Shown here: in pieces, positions 33,831-42,669 of the stretch | Numbering within the stretch: position 1 is the stretch's first letter | Layout of the letters: each line of letters opens with the position of its first letter | From: Phycisphaerales bacterium Planc_01 | GTDB taxonomy: Bacteria; Planctomycetota; Phycisphaerae; Sedimentisphaerales; Anaerobacaceae | NCBI GenBank assembly: GCA_001603075.1 | Contig: LVBB01000134.1 | Coordinates: 43,646 to 91,840, forward strand | Direction of reading: 5' to 3' | DNA: 48,195 bases | Translations under genes and position numbers: made by a program | The notes under the pieces: model-generated | Database searches by the model: none | Told to the model about the DNA's origin: nothing | The model's input: only the letters and a program-made list of their open reading frames with translations

Positions 33831-34535
33831 GTGGGTCTATTCGGCAGGAAAGGCATGCTTCTTCGTTCGCAGAAGAAGGCGGTGTTCGAGATGCTTCGGA
33901 CGGCGGGGTTCGAGCCGTCGGACTTCGACTGGTCTCTGGAATCGAGCGACGGGGTGGCGGTCGAGCGTCTGAGCTATCGCGAGGACGCGTATTACTTCCA
34001 GTTCTCGTCGTACGAGTCCGGGGCCTGCTGCATGAGCAGTCCGGGCGCGTATCAGCTTGTCGAATACGAGTATCCACGGGCCTGGGCGCAGCAGGCCGAT
34101 TCGTTCCGCAACTGGACGGAGCGACTGCGTCGGGAGATCGCGTGCGGCGATCCGTGGGAGGCGCTGGCGAAGTATCGGCTGGCGGTGGCGGCCGGGGGCG
34201 GGCTGGACGGGCCGAACGAGACGCTCTCGGGCGCCGAGGTCGAGCAGATCGCGCGGCGTCTGGCGGCGCTGGGCGAGGAGATCGAGCTGGCGTTCGAGCT
34301 GGAGGGCGAGTCGTCGGCGTTCGCGCGGGAGCGTCTGGCGTATCTGGCGGAGGCGGCCAAGCGGCTCAAGAGCCGGGACTGGTGCTATGCCGCCGTGGGC
34401 GTGTGCGCGACGATGGCGATGATGTTGTCGCTCGACGAAGACCAGGCGGGGCGGCTCTGGTCGATGGTCAAGGACCGCGTGGGCACATTCGTCCGCCTCA
34501 GCGACCGCCAGAGCGGTCCCTCTGCGGCCGCTTGA
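33831..34535 (+). CDS. Protein of unknown function
   Basis: This 234-residue soluble-looking protein starts with GTG at 33831 after GAGGGG; the upstream TTG frame start lacks a ribosome site. It opens VGLFGRKGMLLRSQKKAVFE, has an acidic/aromatic middle (YREDAYYFQFSSYESGACCM), then helical segments rich in Glu and Arg (EVEQIARRLAALGEEIELAF) and a short hydrophobic stretch (AAVGVCATMAMMLSL). I do not recognise the family. The spacing of 38 bases after the TadE/G gene suggests co-transcription. Confidence 0.75.
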   Translation: MGLFGRKGMLLRSQKKAVFEMLRTAGFEPSDFDWSLESSDGVAVERLSYREDAYYFQFSSYESGACCMSSPGAYQLVEYEYPRAWAQQADSFRNWTERLRREIACGDPWEALAKYRLAVAAGGGLDGPNETLSGAEVEQIARRLAALGEEIELAFELEGESSAFARERLAYLAEAAKRLKSRDWCYAAVGVCATMAMMLSLDEDQAGRLWSMVKDRVGTFVRLSDRQSGPSAAA

Positions 34536-34553
34536 GCCGGTGGGGCGGGGCTC

Positions 34554-35135
34554 CTACGGCCCGATCGACGCACGCAGGGCGTGATAGGTCGCCGCCGCTT
34601 CGGCGTGCAACTCCTTGATCCGTTTTTCGCTGATCCTCTCGGTAGCGGCAACGTCGGTGATCCGCCGGGCGGCGTACCCTTTGATGTAGCCGGCCTTCCA
34701 GCCCAACGCCACGCCCCGTGAGACACCCAGACTGCTGTGAATGGTGCCCTGAATCTGCTCGCTGGTGACCGTCCCGGCGGCGTGTCTGCCGCCAAGCTCG
34801 CGGGCGGTCTCGAACTGGCTGCCGCTGATCGCGTCCTGGAGGACGGTGCGCCAGGCGGTCGCGGTGTCGGCGGCCCCGCCCTGGGTCAGGCCGACCTGGA
34901 AGCCGTCGAGGAAGTCGGCCCGCAGGTCGGTGCGGATCTCGGAGAGGCTCCAGACCAGGGCGTAGTCGGGCAGTTCTTTGGCCCCGTAGCGGCGGCCGAG
35001 ATCGCGGCCCTGGAGGTAAGACGCCGAGAAGGTGCCTTCCGGCGTCATGACGATCTCTTCGTTCTCATTGCATCCGCTGCACAGCCCCAGCAGGATCGAG
35101 CCGGTCGCAACGGTTAGAATCAGCAGACGGTTCAT
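34554..35135 (-). CDS. Lipoprotein of unknown function
   Basis: This 193-residue protein has a lipoprotein signal MNRLLILTVATGSILLGLCS with lipobox LCSGC. The mature part is helical with a pair of glycine-rich turns (SASYLQGRDLGRRYGAKELP; VALGWKAGYIKGYAARR). I do not recognise the family. It lies downstream of another lipoprotein on the same strand (31-base gap), so the two are probably one unit. Confidence 0.75.
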   Translation of the reverse strand: MNRLLILTVATGSILLGLCSGCNENEEIVMTPEGTFSASYLQGRDLGRRYGAKELPDYALVWSLSEIRTDLRADFLDGFQVGLTQGGAADTATAWRTVLQDAISGSQFETARELGGRHAAGTVTSEQIQGTIHSSLGVSRGVALGWKAGYIKGYAARRITDVAATERISEKRIKELHAEAAATYHALRASIGP

Positions 35136-35166
35136 CTTCGTATTCTCCCAAAGCTGCGTTTGGTCC

Positions 35167-35976
35167 CTACTTCTGCGCCGATTCCCAGTCCATCGGCGGC
35201 GCGGTTGCCAGGCGGTAGAGCCGCTGACGCTCGCTGGCCGGCATCGCGGCCAGGACCTCGCGCACCGTGGCGCCGTCGAACTGGATCAGGTTCCTTCGCT
35301 TGCCCGCCTCGATGGCCCGGGTGGCGATCTCCGTGAAGATCCGCCCTTCGCTGGTCCTGTGCAGTGCCAGGGCCCGGTACTTGCTCAGGTCGGCCTCGTT
35401 GCGCCAGAAGAGCATGTAGTGGGCCCAGATGAGATTGGCCAGGTAGTCGGCGAGCGAGTTCTCGCTGGCGATCCAGGGATAGCCGGCCACGTCTTCGGGA
35501 TAGACGGTGAGGATGCGCAGCGGTTCGGCCCCGGCGACGGGACTGCGAACGTAGACGGCTGGATAGGGCGGCGCATCGGCCTGGGCTTGGCTGCGGAAGG
35601 CATTCCAGTCGTCGGGGGCCACCTCCAGCCGGGCGCCGTGGTCCATAAGGGTCCAGGCATGGAGAAGACGTTCGGCGATGCTCTTGGCTCGGGCTTCGGC
35701 GTGATCGGGACTGTCGAGTGGCGATGGGCGGTGATGCAGGCCGGCGTATTGGATCGAGAAGATGGGCACGGGCGTAATCGTCTCGCCGAGCGATACCTCG
35801 ATGTCCCGATGGACGAGCTTCTGGCCCACGAGCAGGACCTCGCCGGAGACATCGTCGATCGCGGCGGTGTAGCCGTGCAGGCCGACCTTCGACCGGGCCC
35901 AGCCACAGGAGGCCACCGTTGCCAGCAGTAGAATAATCAACTGATACGAGATTGCATTCTGTCTCATCATCCGCAC
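35167..35976 (-). CDS. Probable lipoprotein of unknown function
   Basis: This 269-residue protein begins MRMMRQNAISYQLIILLLAT with a lipobox-like TVASC. The mature part has VGLHGYTAAIDDVSGEVLLV, a hydrophobic YLANLIWAHYMLFW stretch near residue 190 and a C-terminal helical section (ATVREVLAAMPASERQRLYR). No family is recognised. A shorter start at the second or third Met is possible. Confidence 0.7.
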   Translation of the reverse strand: MRMMRQNAISYQLIILLLATVASCGWARSKVGLHGYTAAIDDVSGEVLLVGQKLVHRDIEVSLGETITPVPIFSIQYAGLHHRPSPLDSPDHAEARAKSIAERLLHAWTLMDHGARLEVAPDDWNAFRSQAQADAPPYPAVYVRSPVAGAEPLRILTVYPEDVAGYPWIASENSLADYLANLIWAHYMLFWRNEADLSKYRALALHRTSEGRIFTEIATRAIEAGKRRNLIQFDGATVREVLAAMPASERQRLYRLATAPPMDWESAQK

Positions 35977-36091
35977 CTTTCACAGACAGCCCTGTCCGGC
36001 CCACCGCGTCCACAGGCGCACGTGGCCGGACGTTGCTATGTCCTACCGATCCAAGGACCATAGATGCTATCGGCAGAAATGGCGCCGGGAA

Positions 36092-36535
36092 TCAAGTGTT
36101 TTCTGGACCTGGCTGCCCCGTCTGCCCCGTCGCCCGCCTCCTCCGGAACGCAAGAGCACCTCTGCCCGATGCACAGGCCGCCTGCTTACAGCCGCAGACG
36201 ATGCTCGCGATGCGGGTGGCCCAGAAATGCAGCCCGGTCATCCGTCGCTCATACAACCGTTCGCGGTGAATTCGCACGGCGCTCTTGCCCTTGAGAAATC
36301 CCATCATATGGGCCACACTGTACTTCGGCGGGACGCTCAGGCACATGTGGATGTGGTCGGGCATACAATGCCCTTCCAGCAGTTCGACGCCTCTCTGTTG
36401 GCACAACTCTCGCAGGATCCGCCCAATCCGATGCCGGATCTTGCCATACAGCACTTTTCGCCGGTACTCTGGTATAATCACCACGTGATACTTGCACTCC
36501 CACCGAACGTGGGACAGGCTTTGCCATTCATGCAT
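36092..36535 (-). pseudogene. 3'-truncated IS200-like transposase remnant
   Basis: From ATG 36535 the frame reads MHEWQSLSHVRWECKYHVVI and on through EGHCMPDHIHMCLSVPPKYS and GFLKGKSAVRIHRE to GLHFWA, parallel to the intact-length copy at 20913. After HFWA similarity stops, and the last 50 codons are unrelated. The segment with the catalytic Tyr is therefore missing, so the protein cannot be active. No matching inverted ends were found around it. Confidence 0.8.
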
Positions 36536-36614
36536 GGTTCGGTGAGGTGCTCCTTGATGGTCGGGTGAGCATGCTGCATTCCGCTGCGGGTCCAATAAAA
36601 TCCCGAAAACACGG

Positions 36615-36644
36615 TGGACAAATGGGGTATTCCGGCGTGATAAT
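36615..36644 (+). promoter_or_regulatory. Promoter of the duplicated YidR-like gene
   Basis: TGGACA (36615-36620) and GATAAT (36639-36644) are 18 bases apart; an overlapping TAATAT is an alternative -10. A short leader with AAGGAG before the ATG at 36721 follows. Confidence 0.6.
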
Positions 36645-36720
36645 ATGACTTGGCTCGGCAGCGGGCCGGGCGAGGTCATGTGCAAGGTGTCGGGTCATAT
36701 CACTTCTTAAGGAGCGGATT

Positions 36721-39363
36721 ATGAAAAGGCTCATCCTGACTGGTCTCGTCGTTCTCCTGTTTGTCCTGCTGGCCGCACCGACCGCGTTCTCCTATTGGCA
36801 GGAGAGGCAACTGACGTTTGACGGGGACCGGAACCACCAGTTGGACAACAATCTCAACTGGTCGCCCGACTGCCGCTGGATTGCGTATGACACACGAGCC
36901 TTCTCCGGCGGAATCGGGAACACGCTGACGCTGGAGAAGGTCAATATTGTGAGCGGGGAAGTCGTCACGATCTACACCGCGCCGAATCCCGATCCGGCCA
37001 ACGGCTTCGGTCCCGGCACGGCGGCGGTGAGCTTCTTCCCGGCTGAAGACATGGTGATCGCCATTCGCGGCATCGACGGCGTGCAGTACGGCGGCACCGC
37101 GCGGTTCGGCGCGATGGTCAGCCCGACTGACGGCAGCGTGGGCGGTGCGGATTATGTGATCTCCGACGCCCGCGATGTGACCGAGCCGTTCACGCCGGGC
37201 GCGCTTCGCGGCGGGACGCATCGCCATGAGCCCAGCGGAGATGGGCAATGGATCGGCTTCACGTACAACGACCGGATCATGGAGGGCCTGGGCAAGAATC
37301 TGCGTACGATCGGCGTGACAAAGCTGGGCATCCCGGTCAACGTAGACGACGCTCTGGGCAATCAGGACGGCGTCGGGTTCACGGTGCTGGTGGTGAAGGT
37401 CACGCCGCAGGCGGAGATCGCGCCGGGCAGCGACGACATCTTCCAGGGTTCGGAGGATGCCTGGGTGGGCGAGAAGGGCTATCAGAAAGAGGATGGGACC
37501 TGGCAACGCGCGCGGGCGTTCATCGGCAAGACGGTGACGAGCACGGGCGCGGTTCGCAACGAGGTCTACATCGTCGATATCCCCGAGGACATCACGGTGG
37601 CCGGAGCGGATGGTCCGCTGGAAGGGACCGCGACGACGTTCCCGATGCCACCGTTGGGCACGGTACAGCGGAGGCTGACGTATAGCGACTCGGATTGCGG
37701 TGGGATCATTCGTTGCAGCCTGGACGGCTCGCGGATCGCGTTCACGCGAGGCGGGCAGATTCACCTGATCTCCCCGCTGGGCGGCGATGCGGTGCAGGCG
37801 ACCTCGCTGCCGGCCGGCGCCACCAAGCCGTGGTGGGACCCCTCGGGCGACTACATCTACTGCGTCTCTGACAACTCGATCTGGCGGACGAACGTGATCG
37901 AGGGCGATGCGCAGTTCGGCCAGTCGGAGCGGATCACCGACGCGACGCTGTATCCCGGCAGTGCGCCGGACGCCCTGTGCGTGGCGCCCAACGGCCGCTG
38001 GATCGCCTTCAACCGGAAAGTGAACCGGGGGGACGGCACCGCCGTCAACCAGGTTTTCATCGCGGCCGCGCCCGCTACAGAGGAGAGGCAACTGACGTTT
38101 GACGGGGATCGGAATCACCAGTTGGACAACAACCTCAACTGGTCGCCCGACTGCCGCTGGATCGCGTACGACACGCGGGCTTTCTCCGGCGGAATCGGGA
38201 ATACCCTGACGCTGGAGAAGGTCAACATCGTCAGCCAGGAGATCGTCACGATCTACACGGCGCCCAATCCCGATCCGGCCAACGGCTTCGGTCCCGGCAC
38301 GGCGGCGGTGAGCTTCTTCCCGGCCGAGGACATGGTGATCGCCATTCGCGGCATCGACGGCGTGCAGTACGGCGGCACCGCCCGGTTCGGCGCGATGGTC
38401 AGCCCGACCGACGGCAGCGTGGGCAGTTCGGACTATGTGATCGCCGACGCCCGCGATGTGACCGAGCCGTTCACGCCGGGCGCGCTTCGCGGCGGGACGC
38501 ATCGCCATGAGCCCAGCGGAGATGGGCAATGGATCGGCTTCACGTACAACGACCGGATCATGGAGGGCCTGGGCAAGAATCTGCGTACGATCGGCGTGAC
38601 GAAGCTGGGCATCCCGGTCAACGTAGACGACGCTCTGGGCAATCAGGGCGGCGTCGGGTTCACGGTGCTGGTGGTGAAGGTCACGCCGCAGGCGGAGATC
38701 ACGCCCGGCAGCGACGACATCTTCCAGGGTTCGGAGGATGCCTGGGTTGGCGAGAAGGGCTATCAGAAAGAGGACGGCACCTGGCAACGTGCGCGGGCCT
38801 TCATCGGCAAGACGGTGACGAGCACGGGCGCGGTTCGCAACGAGGTCTACATCGTCGATATCCCCGAGGACATCACGGTGGCCGGAGCGGATGGTCCGCT
38901 GGAAGGGACGGCGACGACGTTCCCGATGCCACCGTTGGGCACGGTGCAGCGTCGGCTGACGTGGAGCGACTCGGACTGCGGCGGGATCATTCGTTGCAGC
39001 CTGGACGGCTCTCGGATCGCGTTCACGCGGGGCGGGCAGATTCACCTGATCTCGCCGCTGGGCGGCGATGCAGTGCAGGCGACCTCGCTGCCGGCCGGCA
39101 CCACCAAGCCGTGGTGGGACCCCTCGGGCGACTACATCTACTGCGTCTCTGACAACTCGATCTGGCGGACGAACGTGATCGAGGGCGATGCGCAGTTCGG
39201 CCAGTCGGAGCGGATCACCGACGCGACGCTGTATCCCGGCAGTGCGCCGGACGCCCTGTGCGTTGCCCCCAACGGCCAGTGGATCGCCTTCAACCGGAAA
39301 CTGAACCGAGGAGACGGCACCGCCGTCAACCAGATCTTCATCGCCCCGATCCCGCTGCAGTAG
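36721..39363 (+). CDS. Exported YidR-like (DUF3748) beta-propeller protein with tandem duplication
   Basis: This 880-residue protein has a signal peptide (MKRLILTGLVVLLFVLLAAP) and two nearly identical copies of a 427-residue unit, starting at ERQLTFDGDRNHQLDNN (residue about 28) and again near residue 455. The unit follows the DUF3748/YidR pattern as I recall it: WTPD-like start (NWSPDCRWIAYDTR), TEPFTPGALRGGTHRHEPSG, GFTYNDRIMEGLGKNLR, QAEIAPGSDDIFQGSEDAWV, RAFIGKTVTSTGAVRNEVYI, GPLEGTATTFPMPPLGTVQR and WIAFNR. TolB-type blades (SLDGSRIAFTRGGQIHLISP) are present. It would be a periplasmic or surface six-to-seven-blade propeller pair. Function of YidR is itself unknown. Confidence 0.85.
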   Translation: MKRLILTGLVVLLFVLLAAPTAFSYWQERQLTFDGDRNHQLDNNLNWSPDCRWIAYDTRAFSGGIGNTLTLEKVNIVSGEVVTIYTAPNPDPANGFGPGTAAVSFFPAEDMVIAIRGIDGVQYGGTARFGAMVSPTDGSVGGADYVISDARDVTEPFTPGALRGGTHRHEPSGDGQWIGFTYNDRIMEGLGKNLRTIGVTKLGIPVNVDDALGNQDGVGFTVLVVKVTPQAEIAPGSDDIFQGSEDAWVGEKGYQKEDGTWQRARAFIGKTVTSTGAVRNEVYIVDIPEDITVAGADGPLEGTATTFPMPPLGTVQRRLTYSDSDCGGIIRCSLDGSRIAFTRGGQIHLISPLGGDAVQATSLPAGATKPWWDPSGDYIYCVSDNSIWRTNVIEGDAQFGQSERITDATLYPGSAPDALCVAPNGRWIAFNRKVNRGDGTAVNQVFIAAAPATEERQLTFDGDRNHQLDNNLNWSPDCRWIAYDTRAFSGGIGNTLTLEKVNIVSQEIVTIYTAPNPDPANGFGPGTAAVSFFPAEDMVIAIRGIDGVQYGGTARFGAMVSPTDGSVGSSDYVIADARDVTEPFTPGALRGGTHRHEPSGDGQWIGFTYNDRIMEGLGKNLRTIGVTKLGIPVNVDDALGNQGGVGFTVLVVKVTPQAEITPGSDDIFQGSEDAWVGEKGYQKEDGTWQRARAFIGKTVTSTGAVRNEVYIVDIPEDITVAGADGPLEGTATTFPMPPLGTVQRRLTWSDSDCGGIIRCSLDGSRIAFTRGGQIHLISPLGGDAVQATSLPAGTTKPWWDPSGDYIYCVSDNSIWRTNVIEGDAQFGQSERITDATLYPGSAPDALCVAPNGQWIAFNRKLNRGDGTAVNQIFIAPIPLQ

Positions 39364-39380
39364 GCATTGCGGACACAGGA

Positions 39381-39483
39381 ATGTAGCCCAGCGTCGGCGC
39401 ACAGCACAGGGGCCTATACCGAGAAGATCGGTATAGGCCCCTGGCCGATGCAAAGTCGTCAGCCGACGAGTGCGGGGCTACAT
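39381..39483. terminator. Large nested inverted repeat between convergent genes
   Basis: A perfect 15-bp stem CAGGGGCCTATACCG (39407-39421) and CGGTATAGGCCCCTG (39429-39443) with a 7-base loop sits inside outer pairs CGTCGGC (39392-39398)/GCCGACG (39462-39468) and ATGTAGCCC (39381-39389)/GGGCTACAT (39475-39483). It lies exactly between the ends of the YidR-like gene and the LamG gene and overlaps the LamG stop codon, so it probably acts as a bidirectional terminator or transcript stabiliser, although no T-run is present. Confidence 0.65.
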
Positions 39484-42120
39484 ACCCGCCATCATGTCTA
39501 CGATCTCGTCTTGCGACAGCGCCCGCGTGTACAGGCGGAATTCGTCCATCAGGCCGGTGAAGGGGCGTGCGTCATCGATGTTCTTGCCCACGCGAGCGCC
39601 CATGGCCCAATCTCCGGCGATATCCGCAGGGGCGGCCACGTCAACCTCCGAGGCCAACTCTCCATTGACGCACACCGCCGCCTTGCCCGACACCTTGTCA
39701 TATGTGCCGGCGAAATGCAGCCACTCATCCCACGTCACGACACCGGCGCGCACGTCGAACATGGTGGTGCCGCCGTAGGAGCGGAGCAGCCATCGGAACT
39801 CGCCGTTGCTGCGGGCCTCGGGGTGAACCACCCACGTCTGGTCGGACGCCCTGGCGTTGAAGAGGGCGTGATGGTCGCCCGTGTTCTCGCACTTCATCCA
39901 GGCCGCGAGCGTCATGCCGGATGTCGGGATGAATTCGGCGGGAAAGCTCGGCCCATCGAGATCGATGTAGCCGGCGTTGGCGAATCTGGCCGCTCCATCG
40001 AAGACACCGTCGGGGTCCGCCAGTACATCGCCAACCACGACTCCATCAAGGCCTTTACCGGATTGATCCGCAACCACGTCACCGACCTCGTCAAAGGAGT
40101 AGTAAATGCTCAAAGATGGGTCCTGGCCGGTGTCGGCACGGTAGCCGGCCAGATAGAGCATTTCTTCGGCGGACAGGGCCCTGTTGTATACGGCGACTTC
40201 GTCAATCGCGCCGATCCAGTCACAACTCCATCCGTCCGTGCCGATCAGCAGCGGGGTCGGACTGCTGGTGATGGCGCCCATGGGCGTGGATTCGGTGGCC
40301 AGGCCGTTGAGATAGGCCGTCAGCGTTTCGCCGTCGGCCGAGCAGGCGATATGGTGCCACTCCCCCTGCGCCAGCTTCTGCCCGACGTAGGCCCAGGCCC
40401 TCGGCGAGGTATTGAACGTGAACGCCATGTAAGGCTGCGGGCTGCCCCAGCCGTAACGCACCTGCCAGCTCCAAGGCGGACTGGCGGTGCTGCCGGCCTT
40501 GGCCATCGGCGCGGTTTCCGTGCCCCGGCCCTCCGGGTCCTCGGCGTCCGGGCGAATCCACAGCGACAGCGAAATCGCACCGGTGATGTCCAGCGCGGCA
40601 TCATGGGCCACTTCGATGTAGTCGCCGTCGCCGTCGAACAGCATCGCGCCGCCCATGATTCCGTCAATCAGCCTGGTATCGCCCATCACGACCCCATCCA
40701 GGCCATTGCCCGATGCATCGTCGGCATCGGCGTCCAGCGGATAGTAGGCCACCAGGCCATCCGTGCCCGGATCCACCGGCGTCGGCGGGACCGCCAGGAT
40801 GGCCGTACCCCACTGCGAGGCATCGTTCCAGCCTTCTACGGCAGAGAAGGACAGCATCTTGCCTTCGCGTGAATCGCCGCCGTCATCATCGTCATTGTAG
40901 TAGCAGTCAATGCCGATCAGGTCACCTGCCTGAGGCGCCGCGCCTTGGATCGAAAGCCAAGGCATCTTGATCTCGATCCGCCAGCCGGTTGCCGTGGTTA
41001 CCTGAGCGTGTTCAATGCCTTCGGTATATCCGGCAATGTTGGTTCCCTGTATGTCGTCTGCGGTCCACCCGAAGGTATACTGGTGGTCGTCTCCGGACAG
41101 CGGGGTGCTCAGCTTGGTGTTGCCGCCGTCGAAGTAGACCTCTACGCTGTCGTCCTGCCAGGCCGCCTCGGAATCGTTCTGCAGGCTGTCGTCGGTGATG
41201 TCCACGAGAACATAGAGGTTTTCCATGTCATACAACACCTTCCATGTGCCGGAGGCGTTGGCCGGATCGGCCAGCGGGACGAAAGACTGCGTCGAGGCGA
41301 CCGACCAGATGGCATCGACCTCGCCGTCGATGACGGGAGGCACTACGGCAAAGCCGACTTCCATGTCGATCCGCTCGACGCCCGCGATCACCGCCAGGAT
41401 CTCGAGTCTCGTTGCGGCCTTGTTGTAGATCCGCACGTCGCTCAGATAGCCACACCAGGCCTCCTGCACGCCGTTGAAGCCATCGGCGCCCATGTAGAAG
41501 GGGTTGGCGTCCACTGTCTTGGTGAGCGTGATCGAGCGCACCTCGAAGCCGTCGCGATAGTAGGTGAGCTTGTCGCCGTCTTTCACGGTCACGTTGTGGA
41601 CCCATACGCTGGACGGCATCACCTCCGGATAGGTGATGAAGTTGGTGTTGTCGCCGTTGTAGAACTCGAAATTCGTCGGGGTAAACTTGACGAATTGCAG
41701 CGGCGCGGCCGTCCCGCCATAGCGGTTGCCCAGTATGACGTCATTGCCCCCCGTCGCCGAAGTGAACCCTTGGCTCGCGTCCTGCTTGCACCAGAACATC
41801 CACGTGAAGTCCGTCGTCAGGTCCATGGCCGGGATCGTCACGCCGGTCGTGACGCAGGCCCCGGTGCCGTTGACGCCATTGAAGCTCAGGACCATGCCCC
41901 GTTCGGGGTCCTCGACCCAGACCGAGCCATCGAGTCCCAGACCGCCACTGGGGTTGTTGATCGTGCCGCCATGGCCGTTGCCGGACAGATCGACAGCAAT
42001 TTCCCCAAAACCTTCATTCAGGGGCCACCACCCAAGAAGATCGGGGTCGGCCGCTCCTGCTCCGCCGACCAGGCTGAGCAACAGAACAAAGGAAGCCAGA
42101 TAGGTCAATTTCTTGCACAT
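39478..42120 (-). CDS. Large secreted LamG/CBM9-like carbohydrate-binding protein
   Basis: This 880-residue protein has a signal peptide (MCKKLTYLASFVLLLSLVGG) and the order LamG (about 28-240: LLGWWPLNEGFGEIAVDLSG, ending DVRIYNKAATRLEI), CBM9-like domain (about 255-445: PPVIDGEVDAIW, YDMENLYVLVDITDDSL, WQDDSVEVYFDGGN), LamG (about 455-660: GLVAYYPLDADADDASGNGL, ending DEVAVYNRALSAEEM) and LamG (about 670-880: LSIYYSFDEVGDVVADQSGK, ending DEFRLYTRALSQDEIVDMMA). LamG domains bind glycans; such multi-domain proteins are abundant in planctomycetes. AAGGAGG precedes the ATG at proper spacing. No enzyme domain is seen. Confidence 0.9.
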   Translation of the reverse strand: MCKKLTYLASFVLLLSLVGGAGAADPDLLGWWPLNEGFGEIAVDLSGNGHGGTINNPSGGLGLDGSVWVEDPERGMVLSFNGVNGTGACVTTGVTIPAMDLTTDFTWMFWCKQDASQGFTSATGGNDVILGNRYGGTAAPLQFVKFTPTNFEFYNGDNTNFITYPEVMPSSVWVHNVTVKDGDKLTYYRDGFEVRSITLTKTVDANPFYMGADGFNGVQEAWCGYLSDVRIYNKAATRLEILAVIAGVERIDMEVGFAVVPPVIDGEVDAIWSVASTQSFVPLADPANASGTWKVLYDMENLYVLVDITDDSLQNDSEAAWQDDSVEVYFDGGNTKLSTPLSGDDHQYTFGWTADDIQGTNIAGYTEGIEHAQVTTATGWRIEIKMPWLSIQGAAPQAGDLIGIDCYYNDDDDGGDSREGKMLSFSAVEGWNDASQWGTAILAVPPTPVDPGTDGLVAYYPLDADADDASGNGLDGVVMGDTRLIDGIMGGAMLFDGDGDYIEVAHDAALDITGAISLSLWIRPDAEDPEGRGTETAPMAKAGSTASPPWSWQVRYGWGSPQPYMAFTFNTSPRAWAYVGQKLAQGEWHHIACSADGETLTAYLNGLATESTPMGAITSSPTPLLIGTDGWSCDWIGAIDEVAVYNRALSAEEMLYLAGYRADTGQDPSLSIYYSFDEVGDVVADQSGKGLDGVVVGDVLADPDGVFDGAARFANAGYIDLDGPSFPAEFIPTSGMTLAAWMKCENTGDHHALFNARASDQTWVVHPEARSNGEFRWLLRSYGGTTMFDVRAGVVTWDEWLHFAGTYDKVSGKAAVCVNGELASEVDVAAPADIAGDWAMGARVGKNIDDARPFTGLMDEFRLYTRALSQDEIVDMMAGM

Positions 42121-42669
42121 GACAGTCCTCCTTCGAACAAAATCTTGAAAACGACATGGTCACCGAACCCTCTCGCCCCTCCGTTTCGTGTGACGGGCCC
42201 CTGGGTCGGTGTCCGATCCGGACGACATCGTTCGGACCGCCGCATGAGGCACCCTACAGCGTCTCATGCCTGTAAAGCTCGGCGTGCCTCATCTGTACGC
42301 GCCGTATGCCCGACAAACGACAAGCACCTGTGAGAAACACCGATGGCTGTCAGCCGGGACCTGCACGGACCTCCTTCCCCGTAACGGTGTACTACGACGT
42401 TCGAAATGGCCTTGAGGCGCACGACCTCAACACGAGTAGATCACCACTCACCTCAGAATCGGCGTTCCAGGCACCGTCGCCGTTTGGCCGTCCACACCAT
42501 GCCCGCGGCCTCTGAGAATGGGAATCGCAGGATGCCTCACTTACCTTATACACCATTCGCCGTCAGGCGATCAAATAAGAATCAAACCCTTTCCGAATCG
42601 CTTTCCAAGGCGTCGGCTGCGCCGCGCGCCCAGCGAACCGGATCGACGTTGGCCTGGGTCAGCCGACGG
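42121..42669. other. Long leader of the LamG gene
   Basis: About 550 bases without a convincing frame separate the prepilin-like gene from the LamG gene. The only clear signals are the minus-strand promoter at 42545-42574 and an inverted repeat ATGAGGCAC (42244-42252)/GTGCCTCAT (42284-42292) in the untranslated leader. The transcript leader would be about 420 nt, which is long enough for RNA-based control. Confidence 0.5.
42545..42574 (-). promoter_or_regulatory. Probable promoter for the LamG gene at 39478-42120
   Basis: On the minus strand TTGATC (42569-42574) and TATAAG (42545-42550) are 18 bases apart, the spacing that recurs at other promoters in this window. Confidence 0.5.

Noticed and set aside
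36700-39453. A 917-codon open frame on the minus strand opposite the YidR-like gene.
   Set aside because: It mirrors the duplicated gene exactly, has an Arg/Ala/His-rich composition with no family pattern, no ribosome site and no signal peptide; it is an antisense shadow.
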